6,303 bases of DNA, taken from JANYCD01 sp043738385. GTDB lineage: Bacteria; Pseudomonadota; Gammaproteobacteria; Burkholderiales; Rhodocyclaceae. Positions 1-5,015 of this stretch are shown here, piece after piece. The position numbers and the translations under genes are program-made. Numbering within the stretch: position 1 is the first letter of the stretch; every line of letters begins with the position of its first letter. The DNA is taken from contig JAYUGL010000083.1 of assembly GCA_043738385.1 (NCBI GenBank), forward strand, positions 1 to 6,303, in the 5' to 3' direction. Under the pieces are notes generated by a model. It was given only the letters and a program-made list of their open reading frames with translations. It did not search any database and had not been told where the DNA came from.

Positions 1-98
1 ACATAGGCCAGGGTCTCGGCGCGCAGCGCGCTCCATTCCTCGCGCGATTGCGCGGCGAAGGTTTCTTCGGCCTCCCAGGCGAGGCAGAGGTATTTCAA
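1..98 (-). CDS. YCII/DGPF-domain protein, 5' end only (runs off the left edge), TTG start
   Basis: Reading the minus strand from 98 gives an open frame of 32 full codons that begins MKYLCLAWEAEE if the TTG initiates with Met. This matches the N-terminus MKYLCLVYAEE of the complete YCII protein at 1811-2152, and is typical of the YCII/DGPF family (small ferredoxin-like alpha/beta proteins of mostly unknown function). The DGPF motif itself would lie beyond the edge. No ATG is available: the frame contains none, and the TTG falls exactly where the family's Met is expected. It begins 4 nt after the GST stop codon (103-105), so it is probably translated with the GST gene. The only Shine-Dalgarno-like bases (GAGG at 101-104) are very close to the TTG, so initiation may depend on coupling. 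YCII membership is fairly sure; the exact start is inferred. Confidence 0.75.
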   Translation of the reverse strand, partial: MKYLCLAWEAEETFAAQSREEWSALRAETLAY

Positions 99-102
99 CG
101 CC

Positions 103-735
103 TCAGGCCTGCGGCTGCAGCGCGGCGAACGCCGCCGCCATTCGTTGCGGCGCTTTGGACCGTGCGTACATTCGCTCGAGATAGGCGCGCAGGTTGGGGA
201 ATCCATCGAGCAAGCCGTTCTCGCCGGCCCAGTCGATGGCGTAGACGGTCACGCAGTCGGCGATGCTGATATGGTCGCCGACAATAAAGTTCCGTCCGGC
301 CATGTGTTTTTCGAGTACCGCCGCCATGTCGCGGAAGTCTCCGCGCGCCAGCTCGATGTCGGCCGGCGAGCGCTTGTCCTCGGGATAGAGGAAGGTATGG
401 CGCGCGATGCGCCATAGCGGCTGCTCCAGCTCGGTGACCGCGAACATCGTCCAGCGATAGACCTGGGCGCGCTGCGCCAGATCGGCGGGCAGCAAACCCT
501 TGTCGCGATATTTCTCGGCGAGATACATCACGATCGCGGCAGATTCGGTGACCACCACATCACCGTCCACCAGCACCGGCACCTTGTGCGCCGGATTGAG
601 GCGCAGGAATTCCGGCTGCATGTGCTCGCCGGCCTGCAGGTTGACGGGAACGAACTCGAACTCGACATCGAGCTCGCGCAACGCCCACAACGCCCGCACC
701 GAACGGGTCGGACCCAAGCCATATAGTTTCATCAT
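103..735 (-). CDS. Glutathione S-transferase family protein
   Basis: A 210-residue cytosolic GST, the usual length for the family. The N-terminal thioredoxin-like domain (about 1-78) has SVRALWALREL near residue 12, NPAHKVPVLVDGD with the conserved cis-proline at about 53, and the ES pair (64-65) that binds the gamma-glutamyl part of glutathione. The all-helical C-terminal domain (about 88-205) carries the N-capping box SIAD (157-160) inside GDHISIADCVTVYAIDW. Ser12 in GPTRSVR is the likely residue activating the glutathione thiol, by family analogy. The start is ATG at 735 with AGGAGA 5 nt upstream; a second ATG follows at once and would sit 8 nt from it. The gene follows the VOC gene after an 81-nt gap holding a stem-loop, and is followed after 4 nt by a YCII gene. 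The substrate cannot be told from sequence; its setting with YCII, VOC and SRPBCC genes hints at detoxification. Confidence 0.95.
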   Translation of the reverse strand: MMKLYGLGPTRSVRALWALRELDVEFEFVPVNLQAGEHMQPEFLRLNPAHKVPVLVDGDVVVTESAAIVMYLAEKYRDKGLLPADLAQRAQVYRWTMFAVTELEQPLWRIARHTFLYPEDKRSPADIELARGDFRDMAAVLEKHMAGRNFIVGDHISIADCVTVYAIDWAGENGLLDGFPNLRAYLERMYARSKAPQRMAAAFAALQPQA

Positions 736-786
736 GATTGTCTCCTGTTATTGAAAATTACATGCGTATGACAAATGCCCCACTTT

Positions 787-813
787 CGTCATCCCCGCGG
801 AAGCGGAATGACG
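787..813. repeat. Imperfect inverted repeat (GTCATTCC-type intergenic stem-loop)
   Basis: CGTCATCCCCGC (787-798), loop GGAA (799-802) and GCGGAATGACG (803-813) form a near-perfect hairpin with one extra C in the left arm. It lies between the VOC stop (817) and the GST start (735). Its form, GTCATTCCCGC-loop-GCGGGAATGAC, resembles dispersed intergenic palindromes found in many copies in proteobacterial genomes, which may end or stabilise transcripts. No U-tract follows on the minus strand, so it is not a classic intrinsic terminator. Confidence 0.6.
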
Positions 814-816
814 CCG

Positions 817-1206
817 TCACTGCATCGAATGCAGGCCGATCATGTTGCCTTCCGTATCCGTTACCAATGCGATAAAACCGTACTGGCCGATGGACATCTT
901 TTCCTTCACGAGACTGCCGCCGGCGTTCGCCGCCCTGGCCGCCTCGACGGCACAGTCGGCGCACATGAAGTAGACGATCACGTTATGTCCGCCCGCATCG
1001 AGCCCGGGCATCTTCACCAGCGCGCCGGTGATGCCCATGGCGTTCTGGTGCATGGGGAAGGCCTGCATCTCCATGCCGGGCGGCTGCCCCGGGCCCTCCA
1101 GCTTCGAGAACTGCGTGCCGAACACGGCTTCGTAGAAAGTTTTGGCACGCCGCATGTCGTTCACATAGATTTCGAACCAGCCGACGGGGTTGGTGTTTTC
1201 GCTCAT
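817..1206 (-). CDS. VOC family (glyoxalase/bleomycin-resistance fold) protein
   Basis: A 129-residue protein of the vicinal oxygen chelate fold. It shows the paired beta-alpha-beta-beta-beta modules of the family: NPVGWFEIYVNDMRRAKTFY at about 6-25 with the typical F-Y/F-x-x-V-F-G that follows (AVFG, 27-30), and a second half starting GGHNVIVYFMC (72-82) and ending DTEGNMIGLHSM (117-128), the usual D-P/T-x-G-N-x-I/F-G close. Such proteins often bind a divalent metal and act on glyoxals, antibiotics or dioxygenase substrates; no substrate can be assigned here. I chose ATG at 1206 because AAAGGAGA lies 4 nt upstream and the conserved domain begins right after. An in-frame start 27 codons earlier would run back over the end of the SRPBCC gene and add unrelated residues. 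It starts 11 nt after the SRPBCC stop, so the two are surely co-transcribed. Confidence 0.92.
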   Translation of the reverse strand: MSENTNPVGWFEIYVNDMRRAKTFYEAVFGTQFSKLEGPGQPPGMEMQAFPMHQNAMGITGALVKMPGLDAGGHNVIVYFMCADCAVEAARAANAGGSLVKEKMSIGQYGFIALVTDTEGNMIGLHSMQ

Positions 1207-1217
1207 GACGTCTCCTT

Positions 1218-1664
1218 TCAGTCGGGAATCTCGGGTTCGACGAGCCGCGCCAGATGGTCCAGCGATTCCTGCCAGCCGAGGTAGCAAAACTCAGGCGGAA
1301 TCGCCTCGGGAATCCCTTCCTGCACGGCAGTCAACTCCGTGCCGCAGACAACGGCCTTCAGCGTGATCGTCGTCGTCATCTCACCGGGCATGTTGTGATC
1401 GTCGAACTTGTCGGTATAACGGATGCGTTCGTTGGGCGAAAGTTCCAGATAGGTGCCACCGAAGGAATGGCCGTTGCCGGTGGTGAAATTGCGAAACGCC
1501 ATGCGGAAGGTGCCGCCCACCCTGGCTTCCAGCCGGTCGACCTTGCAAGTGAAGCCATTGGGCGGCAGCCAGCGGGCAAGGGCCTCCGCGTCGAGGAAGG
1601 CGCGGTAGATTTTCTCGGGCTTGGCGCGCAGCACGCGGTGCAGGCGGACGGTGTTGGTGGGCAT
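1218..1664 (-). CDS. SRPBCC superfamily protein, AHSA1 (Aha1 C-terminal) type
   Basis: A 148-residue START/Bet v 1-fold protein of the AHSA1 subgroup. Family landmarks are LRAKPEKIYRAFLDAEALARWLPP (from about 12, the N-terminal helix and the W-x-P turn), GGTFRMAF (50-57), GGTYLELSPNERIRYTDKF (69-87), TITLKAVVCGTELTAVQEG (99-117) and the closing GWQESLDHLARLVEPE helix (130-145). The fold makes a hydrophobic cavity for a lipid-like or aromatic ligand; the ligand is unknown. These bacterial proteins are not known to act on Hsp90 despite the family name. ATG at 1664 is preceded by AAGGAGA 6 nt upstream. It is the first gene after the 146-nt break at 1665-1810 that carries a candidate promoter, and is followed after 11 nt by the VOC gene. 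Family call is sure; the role is not. Confidence 0.93.
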   Translation of the reverse strand: MPTNTVRLHRVLRAKPEKIYRAFLDAEALARWLPPNGFTCKVDRLEARVGGTFRMAFRNFTTGNGHSFGGTYLELSPNERIRYTDKFDDHNMPGEMTTTITLKAVVCGTELTAVQEGIPEAIPPEFCYLGWQESLDHLARLVEPEIPD

Positions 1665-1693
1665 TACGGATCTCCTTGCTCGGTAGGGGTGGA

Positions 1694-1723
1694 TTTATAA
1701 CTGCTGTTCTGTCTTGTAGTCGA
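1694..1723 (-). promoter_or_regulatory. Possible sigma-70-type promoter for the SRPBCC-VOC-GST genes
   Basis: On the minus strand, TCGACT (1723-1718, 4 of 6 to TTGACA) is followed after 18 nt by TATAAA (1699-1694, 5 of 6 to TATAAT). Transcription would start near 1687, leaving a leader of about 23 nt that includes the ribosome binding site. The -35 match is only fair, and it overlaps the ECF-type candidate at 1719-1745, so the two are alternatives. Confidence 0.3.
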
Positions 1724-1745
1724 ACGACGCGCCGCCCGATCGACA
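1719..1745 (-). promoter_or_regulatory. Candidate ECF42-type promoter upstream of the SRPBCC gene
   Basis: On the minus strand, TGTCGA (1745-1740) is followed after exactly 17 nt by CGAC (1722-1719). As I recall, the motif reported for ECF42 sigma factors is TGTCGA at -35 and CGA/TC at -10, and these sigma factors are encoded beside DGPF/YCII genes like the two here. A leader of about 50 nt would result. A 6-mer plus a 4-mer can occur by chance, so this is only suggestive. Confidence 0.3.
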
Positions 1746-1772
1746 GACCATTCAAAAAAGTTTGATCTCTTG

Positions 1773-1808
1773 CTTTTCTCTGCGCCTCTGTGTCTCTGTG
1801 GTGCAGAG
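1773..1808. repeat. Fragment of a dispersed intergenic repeat (ACAGAG octamer array)
   Basis: On the minus strand this stretch contains ACAGAGAC, ACAGAGGC and GCAGAGAA in tandem, an 8-bp period, with CTCTG-CACCA-CAGAG (a 5-bp hairpin) at its upstream end. In one frame it reads HHRDTEAQRK, a peptide that recurs in spurious short open frames of many unrelated bacterial genomes, because this element is scattered in intergenic DNA. It sits 2 nt past the YCII stop codon (1811-1813). Its function is unknown to me. The open frame at 1381-2037 that runs through it is a shadow. Confidence 0.6.
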
Positions 1809-1810
1809 TT

Positions 1811-2152
1811 TCAGGTTTTTTCCGCGACGAGCTGCCGCACCGGCCGCACCTCGATGCTGCCGACCCGCGCCGGCGGAATCTTGGCCGCGAGCTTGAGCGC
1901 CTCGTTGAGATCGGCCGCCTCCAGCATGTAGAAACCGGCGAGCTGCTCCTTGGTTTCGGCGAACGGCCCGTCGGTAATCGACACCCTGCCGTCGCGCACG
2001 CGCAGCATCGTCGCCGTATGCACCGGCTGCAGCGCATCGCCGCCGATCATGTGGCCGCTGGCGCGCAGGCCATCACCGCAGGTCATGCATTCCGCGTCGT
2101 CGATGTCATCGAGCCTACTTTCCTCGGCATAGACCAGACAAAGGTATTTCAT
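1811..2152 (-). CDS. YCII family (DGPF-domain) protein
   Basis: A complete 113-residue YCII-related protein. It opens MKYLCLVYAEES, has the family's conserved ITDGPFAETKEQLAGFYMLE core (about 59-78, DGPF at 61-64, with the E-T-K-E-x-L-x-G-F/Y signature), and ends in an amphipathic helix plus strand (ALKLAAKIPPARVGSIEVRPV, about 85-105). The fold is a ferredoxin-like dimer seen in muconolactone isomerase relatives; most members have no known reaction. Two cysteines (22 and 25, C-x-x-C) occur in the variable region and are worth noting but not a known family site. ATG at 2152 has AAGGAGA 4 nt upstream. It follows the MoaD-like gene after 40 nt and precedes the repeat-bearing break at 1665-1810. 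Members are often encoded beside ECF sigma factors, which fits the second YCII gene at the left edge. Confidence 0.95.
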   Translation of the reverse strand: MKYLCLVYAEESRLDDIDDAECMTCGDGLRASGHMIGGDALQPVHTATMLRVRDGRVSITDGPFAETKEQLAGFYMLEAADLNEALKLAAKIPPARVGSIEVRPVRQLVAEKT

Positions 2153-2192
2153 GTTTTCTCCTTCGAGATTGCGAGCGCGGCTGCTCGTATCA

Positions 2193-2450
2193 TCAGCCGC
2201 CGCTCAGTGCCTGGACGATCACCACCTCGTCGCTCTCGGCCAATGGATGCGACAGGTCACGCACCTGCTCGCCGTTGACGAAGATGCGAATGTGGCGCCG
2301 TATCCGGTCCTGCTCGTCGATCATGCGAAAGCGGATGCCGACGTAGCGGCGATCCAGATCGTCCAGCATCTCGGCGAGCGTCGCGCCGCTCGCCTCGGCC
2401 TTGCTCGCTTCGGTGTACGAGCGCAGTGCGCTGGGAATGATGACCTGCAT
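2193..2450 (-). CDS. MoaD/ThiS-family ubiquitin-like sulfur-carrier protein
   Basis: An 85-residue beta-grasp protein ending ALSGG, the C-terminal Gly-Gly that in MoaD and ThiS is adenylated by an E1-like enzyme and turned into a thiocarboxylate to donate sulfur. Other landmarks are the N-terminal strand VIIPSALRSYT (3-13), the helix ATLAEMLDDLDRRYVGIRFRM (23-43), the central HIRIFVNGEQVRDL (53-66) and PLAESDEVVIVQALSGG (69-85), all in family order. Length is close to that of E. coli MoaD (81). ATG at 2450 lies 8 nt past the propeller stop and has only a weak AGG upstream, suggesting translational coupling. No MoeB/ThiF-like activating enzyme, MoaE or thiazole synthase is in the window, so its acceptor is unknown. 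It may not serve molybdopterin synthesis at all. Confidence 0.92.
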   Translation of the reverse strand: MQVIIPSALRSYTEASKAEASGATLAEMLDDLDRRYVGIRFRMIDEQDRIRRHIRIFVNGEQVRDLSHPLAESDEVVIVQALSGG

Positions 2451-2458
2451 GGCTCAGC

Positions 2459-3574
2459 CTACAGCGCCAGCGCTTCCACGGCGTAGATTTCCGGCAGGTG
2501 CTGCGCCGTGCACTGCCAGCGGCGACCCTCATCGCGGCTCATCCACAGCTCACCGCTGGTGGTGCCGAAATACAGGCCCACCGGGTCCGCGGCGTCCGCC
2601 GTCATCGCCTGGCGCTTGACGGTCCAGAACGCCTGCTGCGCGGGCAAACCGGCGTCGAGGCGCTGCCAGGTCTTGCCGCCATTTCGCGTCGCATACACGG
2701 CGGGCTTGCCTTGCGGACTGGTGCGCGGCCACACCGAAGTGCCGTCCATCGGGAACACCCATGCCGTGTCGGCATCGCGCGGGTGCACCACCATGGGAAA
2801 GCCGATGTCGCCGGTGCGCTTCGGCATGTTCCTGCCGATGCGCACCCAGGCGTCGGACGGCCGGTCGATGCGATAAATGCCGCAGTGATTCTGCTGGTAC
2901 AGGCGGTCCGGGTTGGCGGGAGCCATCCGCACGCAATGGGGATCGTGAAACGTGGGCTTGCTCGCGTCAAAACCTTCAACCACCTCCATCCCCTTCAGCA
3001 GCGGTTCCCAATGGCGACCGCGATCCGTCGATTCGTGCACGCCGCCGCTCGACATGGCCAGGTACAGATGCGCGCTGTCGCGCGGATCGACGATGATCGA
3101 ATGCAGCTTCGGCCCGTCCGGCGTGCCATCCTGCGAAGTGCCCAGCCATTCGCGGTAACGCGGATCGTCGTCGAAGGAGAACCACGGCGTCCAGTTGACA
3201 CCGCCGTCTTCGGAGCGGAACAAGCCCTGCGGCGAAGTCCCCGCGTACCAGACGCCGGGTTCGTCCGCGCCGCCCGGCGTCAGCCAGAAAGTGTGATCGA
3301 CCGCGCGCCCCTCATTACCCCCATCACCCTTGGCAAAAGCCGGCGGCCGTGCCGCCTCTTTCCAACTGCGGCCACGGTCGGTGGAGCGGAATATCGTCGG
3401 CCCGAGGTGGCCCGTCTTCGCCGCCGCCAGCAGGGTGCGGCCGTCGCGCGGATCGAGCACCAGATGATGGATGATGTGGCCGAGGAAGTGCGGCCCGTCG
3501 ACGCGCCACGTCTTGCGGGCGGCGTCGCCGTGGTACAGCCAGGCCCCCTTGCGCGTGGCCACCAGCACCAGCAC
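2459..3574 (-). CDS. BNR/Asp-box beta-propeller protein (sialidase/VPS10-like fold), probable 5' frameshift
   Basis: A 371-residue beta-propeller with five Asp boxes (S-x-D-x-G-x-x-W): STDRGRSW (64-71), SEDGGVNW (121-128), STDRGRHW (182-189), TRNGGKTW (296-303) and SRDEGRRW (346-353). Such boxes cap the blades of sialidase- and sortilin-type propellers; there is no sign that this one is an active sialidase, and automated names such as exo-alpha-sialidase should be read as fold labels. No signal peptide is visible: the body starts VLVLVATRKGAW, a first strand, so it is probably cytoplasmic. The first usable codon in this frame is GTG at 3574, with no ribosome binding site. The good site and ATG at 3639 are out of frame by one base (see 3575-3639). 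It probably heads the minus-strand operon and leads into the MoaD-like gene 8 nt downstream, a pairing I believe recurs in proteobacteria. Confidence 0.88.
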   Translation of the reverse strand: MLVLVATRKGAWLYHGDAARKTWRVDGPHFLGHIIHHLVLDPRDGRTLLAAAKTGHLGPTIFRSTDRGRSWKEAARPPAFAKGDGGNEGRAVDHTFWLTPGGADEPGVWYAGTSPQGLFRSEDGGVNWTPWFSFDDDPRYREWLGTSQDGTPDGPKLHSIIVDPRDSAHLYLAMSSGGVHESTDRGRHWEPLLKGMEVVEGFDASKPTFHDPHCVRMAPANPDRLYQQNHCGIYRIDRPSDAWVRIGRNMPKRTGDIGFPMVVHPRDADTAWVFPMDGTSVWPRTSPQGKPAVYATRNGGKTWQRLDAGLPAQQAFWTVKRQAMTADAADPVGLYFGTTSGELWMSRDEGRRWQCTAQHLPEIYAVEALAL

Positions 3575-3639
3575 CCGGCGCGATGGGCCGGCAGCGTTGC
3601 AGGTTTCCGTTTTGAAGTTTTGTTGATCGTGGATGGCAT
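3575..3639 (-). other. Likely original 5' end of the propeller gene, now out of frame
   Basis: ATG at 3639 has an excellent ribosome binding site and begins MPSTINKTSKRKPATLPAHR, a basic, unstructured-looking lead-in. Read on, it misses the propeller frame by one base. Adding a single base in the C/G run near 3575-3580 (GCCGGG to GCCCGGG) would give PAHRARVLVLVATRKGAW and join it smoothly to the conserved body. Either the gene carries a real one-base deletion, or the assembly dropped a base, or translation starts at the internal GTG at 3574. The first two fit the sequence best. Confidence 0.55.
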
Positions 3640-3645
3640 CCTTTA

Positions 3646-3651
3646 CTCCTT
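3646..3651 (-). promoter_or_regulatory. Ribosome binding site AAGGAG serving ATG 3639
   Basis: AAGGAG on the minus strand stands 6 nt before ATG 3639, an ideal spacing. No similar site precedes GTG 3574. This is the main reason to think the propeller gene was built to start at 3639. Confidence 0.7.
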
Positions 3652-3662
3652 CATGAAGATGA

Positions 3663-3685
3663 TCGCCAACATTGTCGATTGGCGA
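3663..3685. repeat. 7-bp inverted repeat upstream of the propeller gene
   Basis: TCGCCAA and TTGGCGA flank a 9-nt spacer, perfectly paired. It lies 24 nt upstream of ATG 3639 on the minus strand, where it could be a repressor site near the promoter or a hairpin in the leader. No U-run follows it in either direction, so it is not a terminator. Confidence 0.4.
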
Positions 3686-3831
3686 AAGGCGGAATCGGCA
3701 GGCCCGAAAGATTATTTTGCACCGCGCCCCACCGGTTTGGAAGCCCCTACTCCGGATTGCGTGAATCCATGGTAATTGTTACCGGGCCGTCATGGATAAG
3801 GCTGACCTGCATGATAGCGGCCCATCGGTTT

Positions 3832-3905
3832 GGATGAAAATGGATGGACAAATGGATGATCCTGTGCCATCCTTGATCGGATGGAAATGGATGGAACAAT
3901 GGATG
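3832..3905 (+). repeat. Two 27-bp direct repeats around the Fic start codon (3832-3858 and 3879-3905)
   Basis: The two copies agree at 24 of 27 positions and are offset by 47 bp. Each holds two ATGGATG words 12 bp apart (3840 and 3852; 3887 and 3899). The right copy contains the Fic start codons. The left copy, read from ATG 3840, gives MDGQMDDPVP, close to the MDGTMDAPLN at the Fic start, but it is out of frame with Fic. This looks like a tandem duplication of the translation start region, or paired direct-repeat operator sites about one helical turn apart. Confidence 0.6.
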
Positions 3906-4957
3906 CGCCGCTCAACATCGCCACGCTGAAAATCACCCCCCAACTGCTCGGGCTGATCGCCGATCTGGATGAATTCAAGGGCGCGTGGCGGGCGCTTGGG
4001 CGGTTGGCGCCAGACCGCCTTTTGGGCCTGCTGCGCGTCGCCACCATAGAAAGCGTCGGTTCCTCGACGCGCATCGAGGGCGCCCGGCTCTCCGACCGAG
4101 AGGTGGAGCGGCTGCTCTCCCATCCGGCGATCAAAGCATTCAGCTCGCGGGACGAGCAGGAGGTCGCCGGTTACGCCGAAGTCATGGAAATGGTGTTCAC
4201 GCGCTGGGATGCCATCGACCTGACCGAGAACCACATCAAGCAGCTTCACCGCGATCTGCTGAAATATTCAAGCAAGGACACGCGCCACCGGGGCGAATAC
4301 AAAACGCTGCCCAACCATGTCGAAGCCTTCGGGCCGGACGGCAAAAGTCTTGGTGTCATCTTCGAAACCGCCACGCCGTTCGATACGCCGCGCCTGATGG
4401 TCGCGCTGGTGCCGTGGACACAAGCTGCCTTGCGGGACAACCGGCTTCATCCGCTGCTCGTCATCGCCATTTTCATCGTGGCGTTTCTGGCCATTCATCC
4501 GTTTCAGGACGGAAACGGCCGCCTGTCGCGCGTGCTGACGACGCTCCTGCTGCTGCGCGCGGGCTATGCCTATGTGCCTTACAGCTCGCTGGAGAGCCTC
4601 ATCGAGCACAGCAAGGACGCCTACTATCTTGCCCTGCGCCGTACGCAAGGCACCATCCGCGGCGCCAAGCCCGACTGGCAGCCGTGGGTCACCTATTTCC
4701 TCAAGGCGCTCAAGCAGCAAAAGGATCGCCTGGAGAAAAAAATCGAACGTGAGCATATCCTGCTGGGCGCCCTGCCCCAGTTGTCGGCGCATATCCTCGA
4801 ACTATGCCGCGAACGCGGACGCGTGACGATAGCCGAAGCCGCCAAAGCGACGGGCATCAGCCGCAACACGATCAAGGATCATGTCGCCGCGCTTACCGCG
4901 CAAGGGCATCTGGTCAAACACGGCGCGGGCCGCGGCACGTGGTATGCGCTGGCGTGA
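3881..4957 (+). CDS. Fic family protein with N-terminal inhibitory motif and C-terminal winged helix
   Basis: A 358-residue Fic-domain protein. The catalytic motif HPFQDGNGRLSR (206-217) has every key residue of H-x-F-x-D/E-G-N-G-R-x-x-R: the base His206, acidic Asp210 for the metal, and Arg214/Arg217 for phosphates. Proteins of this type usually move AMP from ATP onto a Ser, Thr or Tyr of a target. The upstream STRIEG (62-67) fits the S/T-x-x-x-E-G/N inhibitory motif, whose Glu66 would block ATP binding, so it is self-inhibited (class II) and needs no separate antitoxin. LLVIAIFIVAFLAIHPF (192-208) is the buried helix before the motif. A C-terminal winged helix (about 310-357, TIAEAAKATGISRNTIKDHVAAL) suggests DNA binding, perhaps autoregulation. 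Starts at ATG 3881, 3887 or 3899 are all possible and none has a strong ribosome binding site. It is convergent with the RhuM-family gene, 58 nt apart. The target is unknown. Confidence 0.95.
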   Translation: MEMDGTMDAPLNIATLKITPQLLGLIADLDEFKGAWRALGRLAPDRLLGLLRVATIESVGSSTRIEGARLSDREVERLLSHPAIKAFSSRDEQEVAGYAEVMEMVFTRWDAIDLTENHIKQLHRDLLKYSSKDTRHRGEYKTLPNHVEAFGPDGKSLGVIFETATPFDTPRLMVALVPWTQAALRDNRLHPLLVIAIFIVAFLAIHPFQDGNGRLSRVLTTLLLLRAGYAYVPYSSLESLIEHSKDAYYLALRRTQGTIRGAKPDWQPWVTYFLKALKQQKDRLEKKIEREHILLGALPQLSAHILELCRERGRVTIAEAAKATGISRNTIKDHVAALTAQGHLVKHGAGRGTWYALA

Positions 4958-5015
4958 TACTGATTGGTAACTGTGAGGAACGTTGTGCGTGAGATGTATT
5001 GGAATGCGTGAAACT

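Larger units (their letters stand above)
3640..3880. other. Divergent intergenic region between the propeller operon and the Fic gene
   Basis: This stretch must hold the start signals for both directions, but I found no promoter with two good hexamers. It contains three short inverted repeats: TCGCCAA/TTGGCGA (3663-3669 and 3679-3685, 9-nt spacer), GGATT/AATCC (3754-3758 and 3764-3768) and GGTAA/TTACC (3771-3775 and 3779-3783). Any of these could be an operator, but none matches a site I can name. Its right end holds the first copy of a duplicated start-like segment. Confidence 0.6.

Noticed and set aside
746..774. TTGTCA-N17-ATAACA as a promoter for the GST gene (minus strand)
   Set aside because: The transcript would start near 739, past the AGGAGA at 741-746, so it would lack the ribosome binding site; the -10 match is also weak.
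817..1287. Longer VOC protein starting at 1287
   Set aside because: The extra 27 residues overlap the SRPBCC gene and are not VOC-like; ATG 1206 has a strong ribosome binding site.
1381..2037. Minus-strand open frame of 218 codons bridging the SRPBCC and YCII genes
   Set aside because: It crosses two real genes in another frame, is Arg/Cys/Ser-rich and includes the HRDTEAQRK repeat reading, a well-known source of false genes.
2172..2187. CGAGC/GCTCG hairpin between the MoaD-like and YCII genes as a terminator
   Set aside because: The stem is only 5 bp, with no U-tract, in GC-rich sequence where such pairs are common.
2498..3775. Plus-strand open frame of 425 codons
   Set aside because: It lies exactly opposite the propeller gene, is rich in Arg/Ala/His as expected for the antisense of a high-GC gene, and shows no known domain.
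3792..3905. ATGGATG repeats as a CRISPR or iteron array
   Set aside because: Copies are too short and unevenly spaced, spacers are absent, and no cas or replication gene is nearby; a duplicated start region explains them better.
4958..5015. Bidirectional terminator between the convergent Fic and RhuM-family genes
   Set aside because: One would be expected here, but I could find no stem of 6 bp or more with a T-run in this 58-nt gap.
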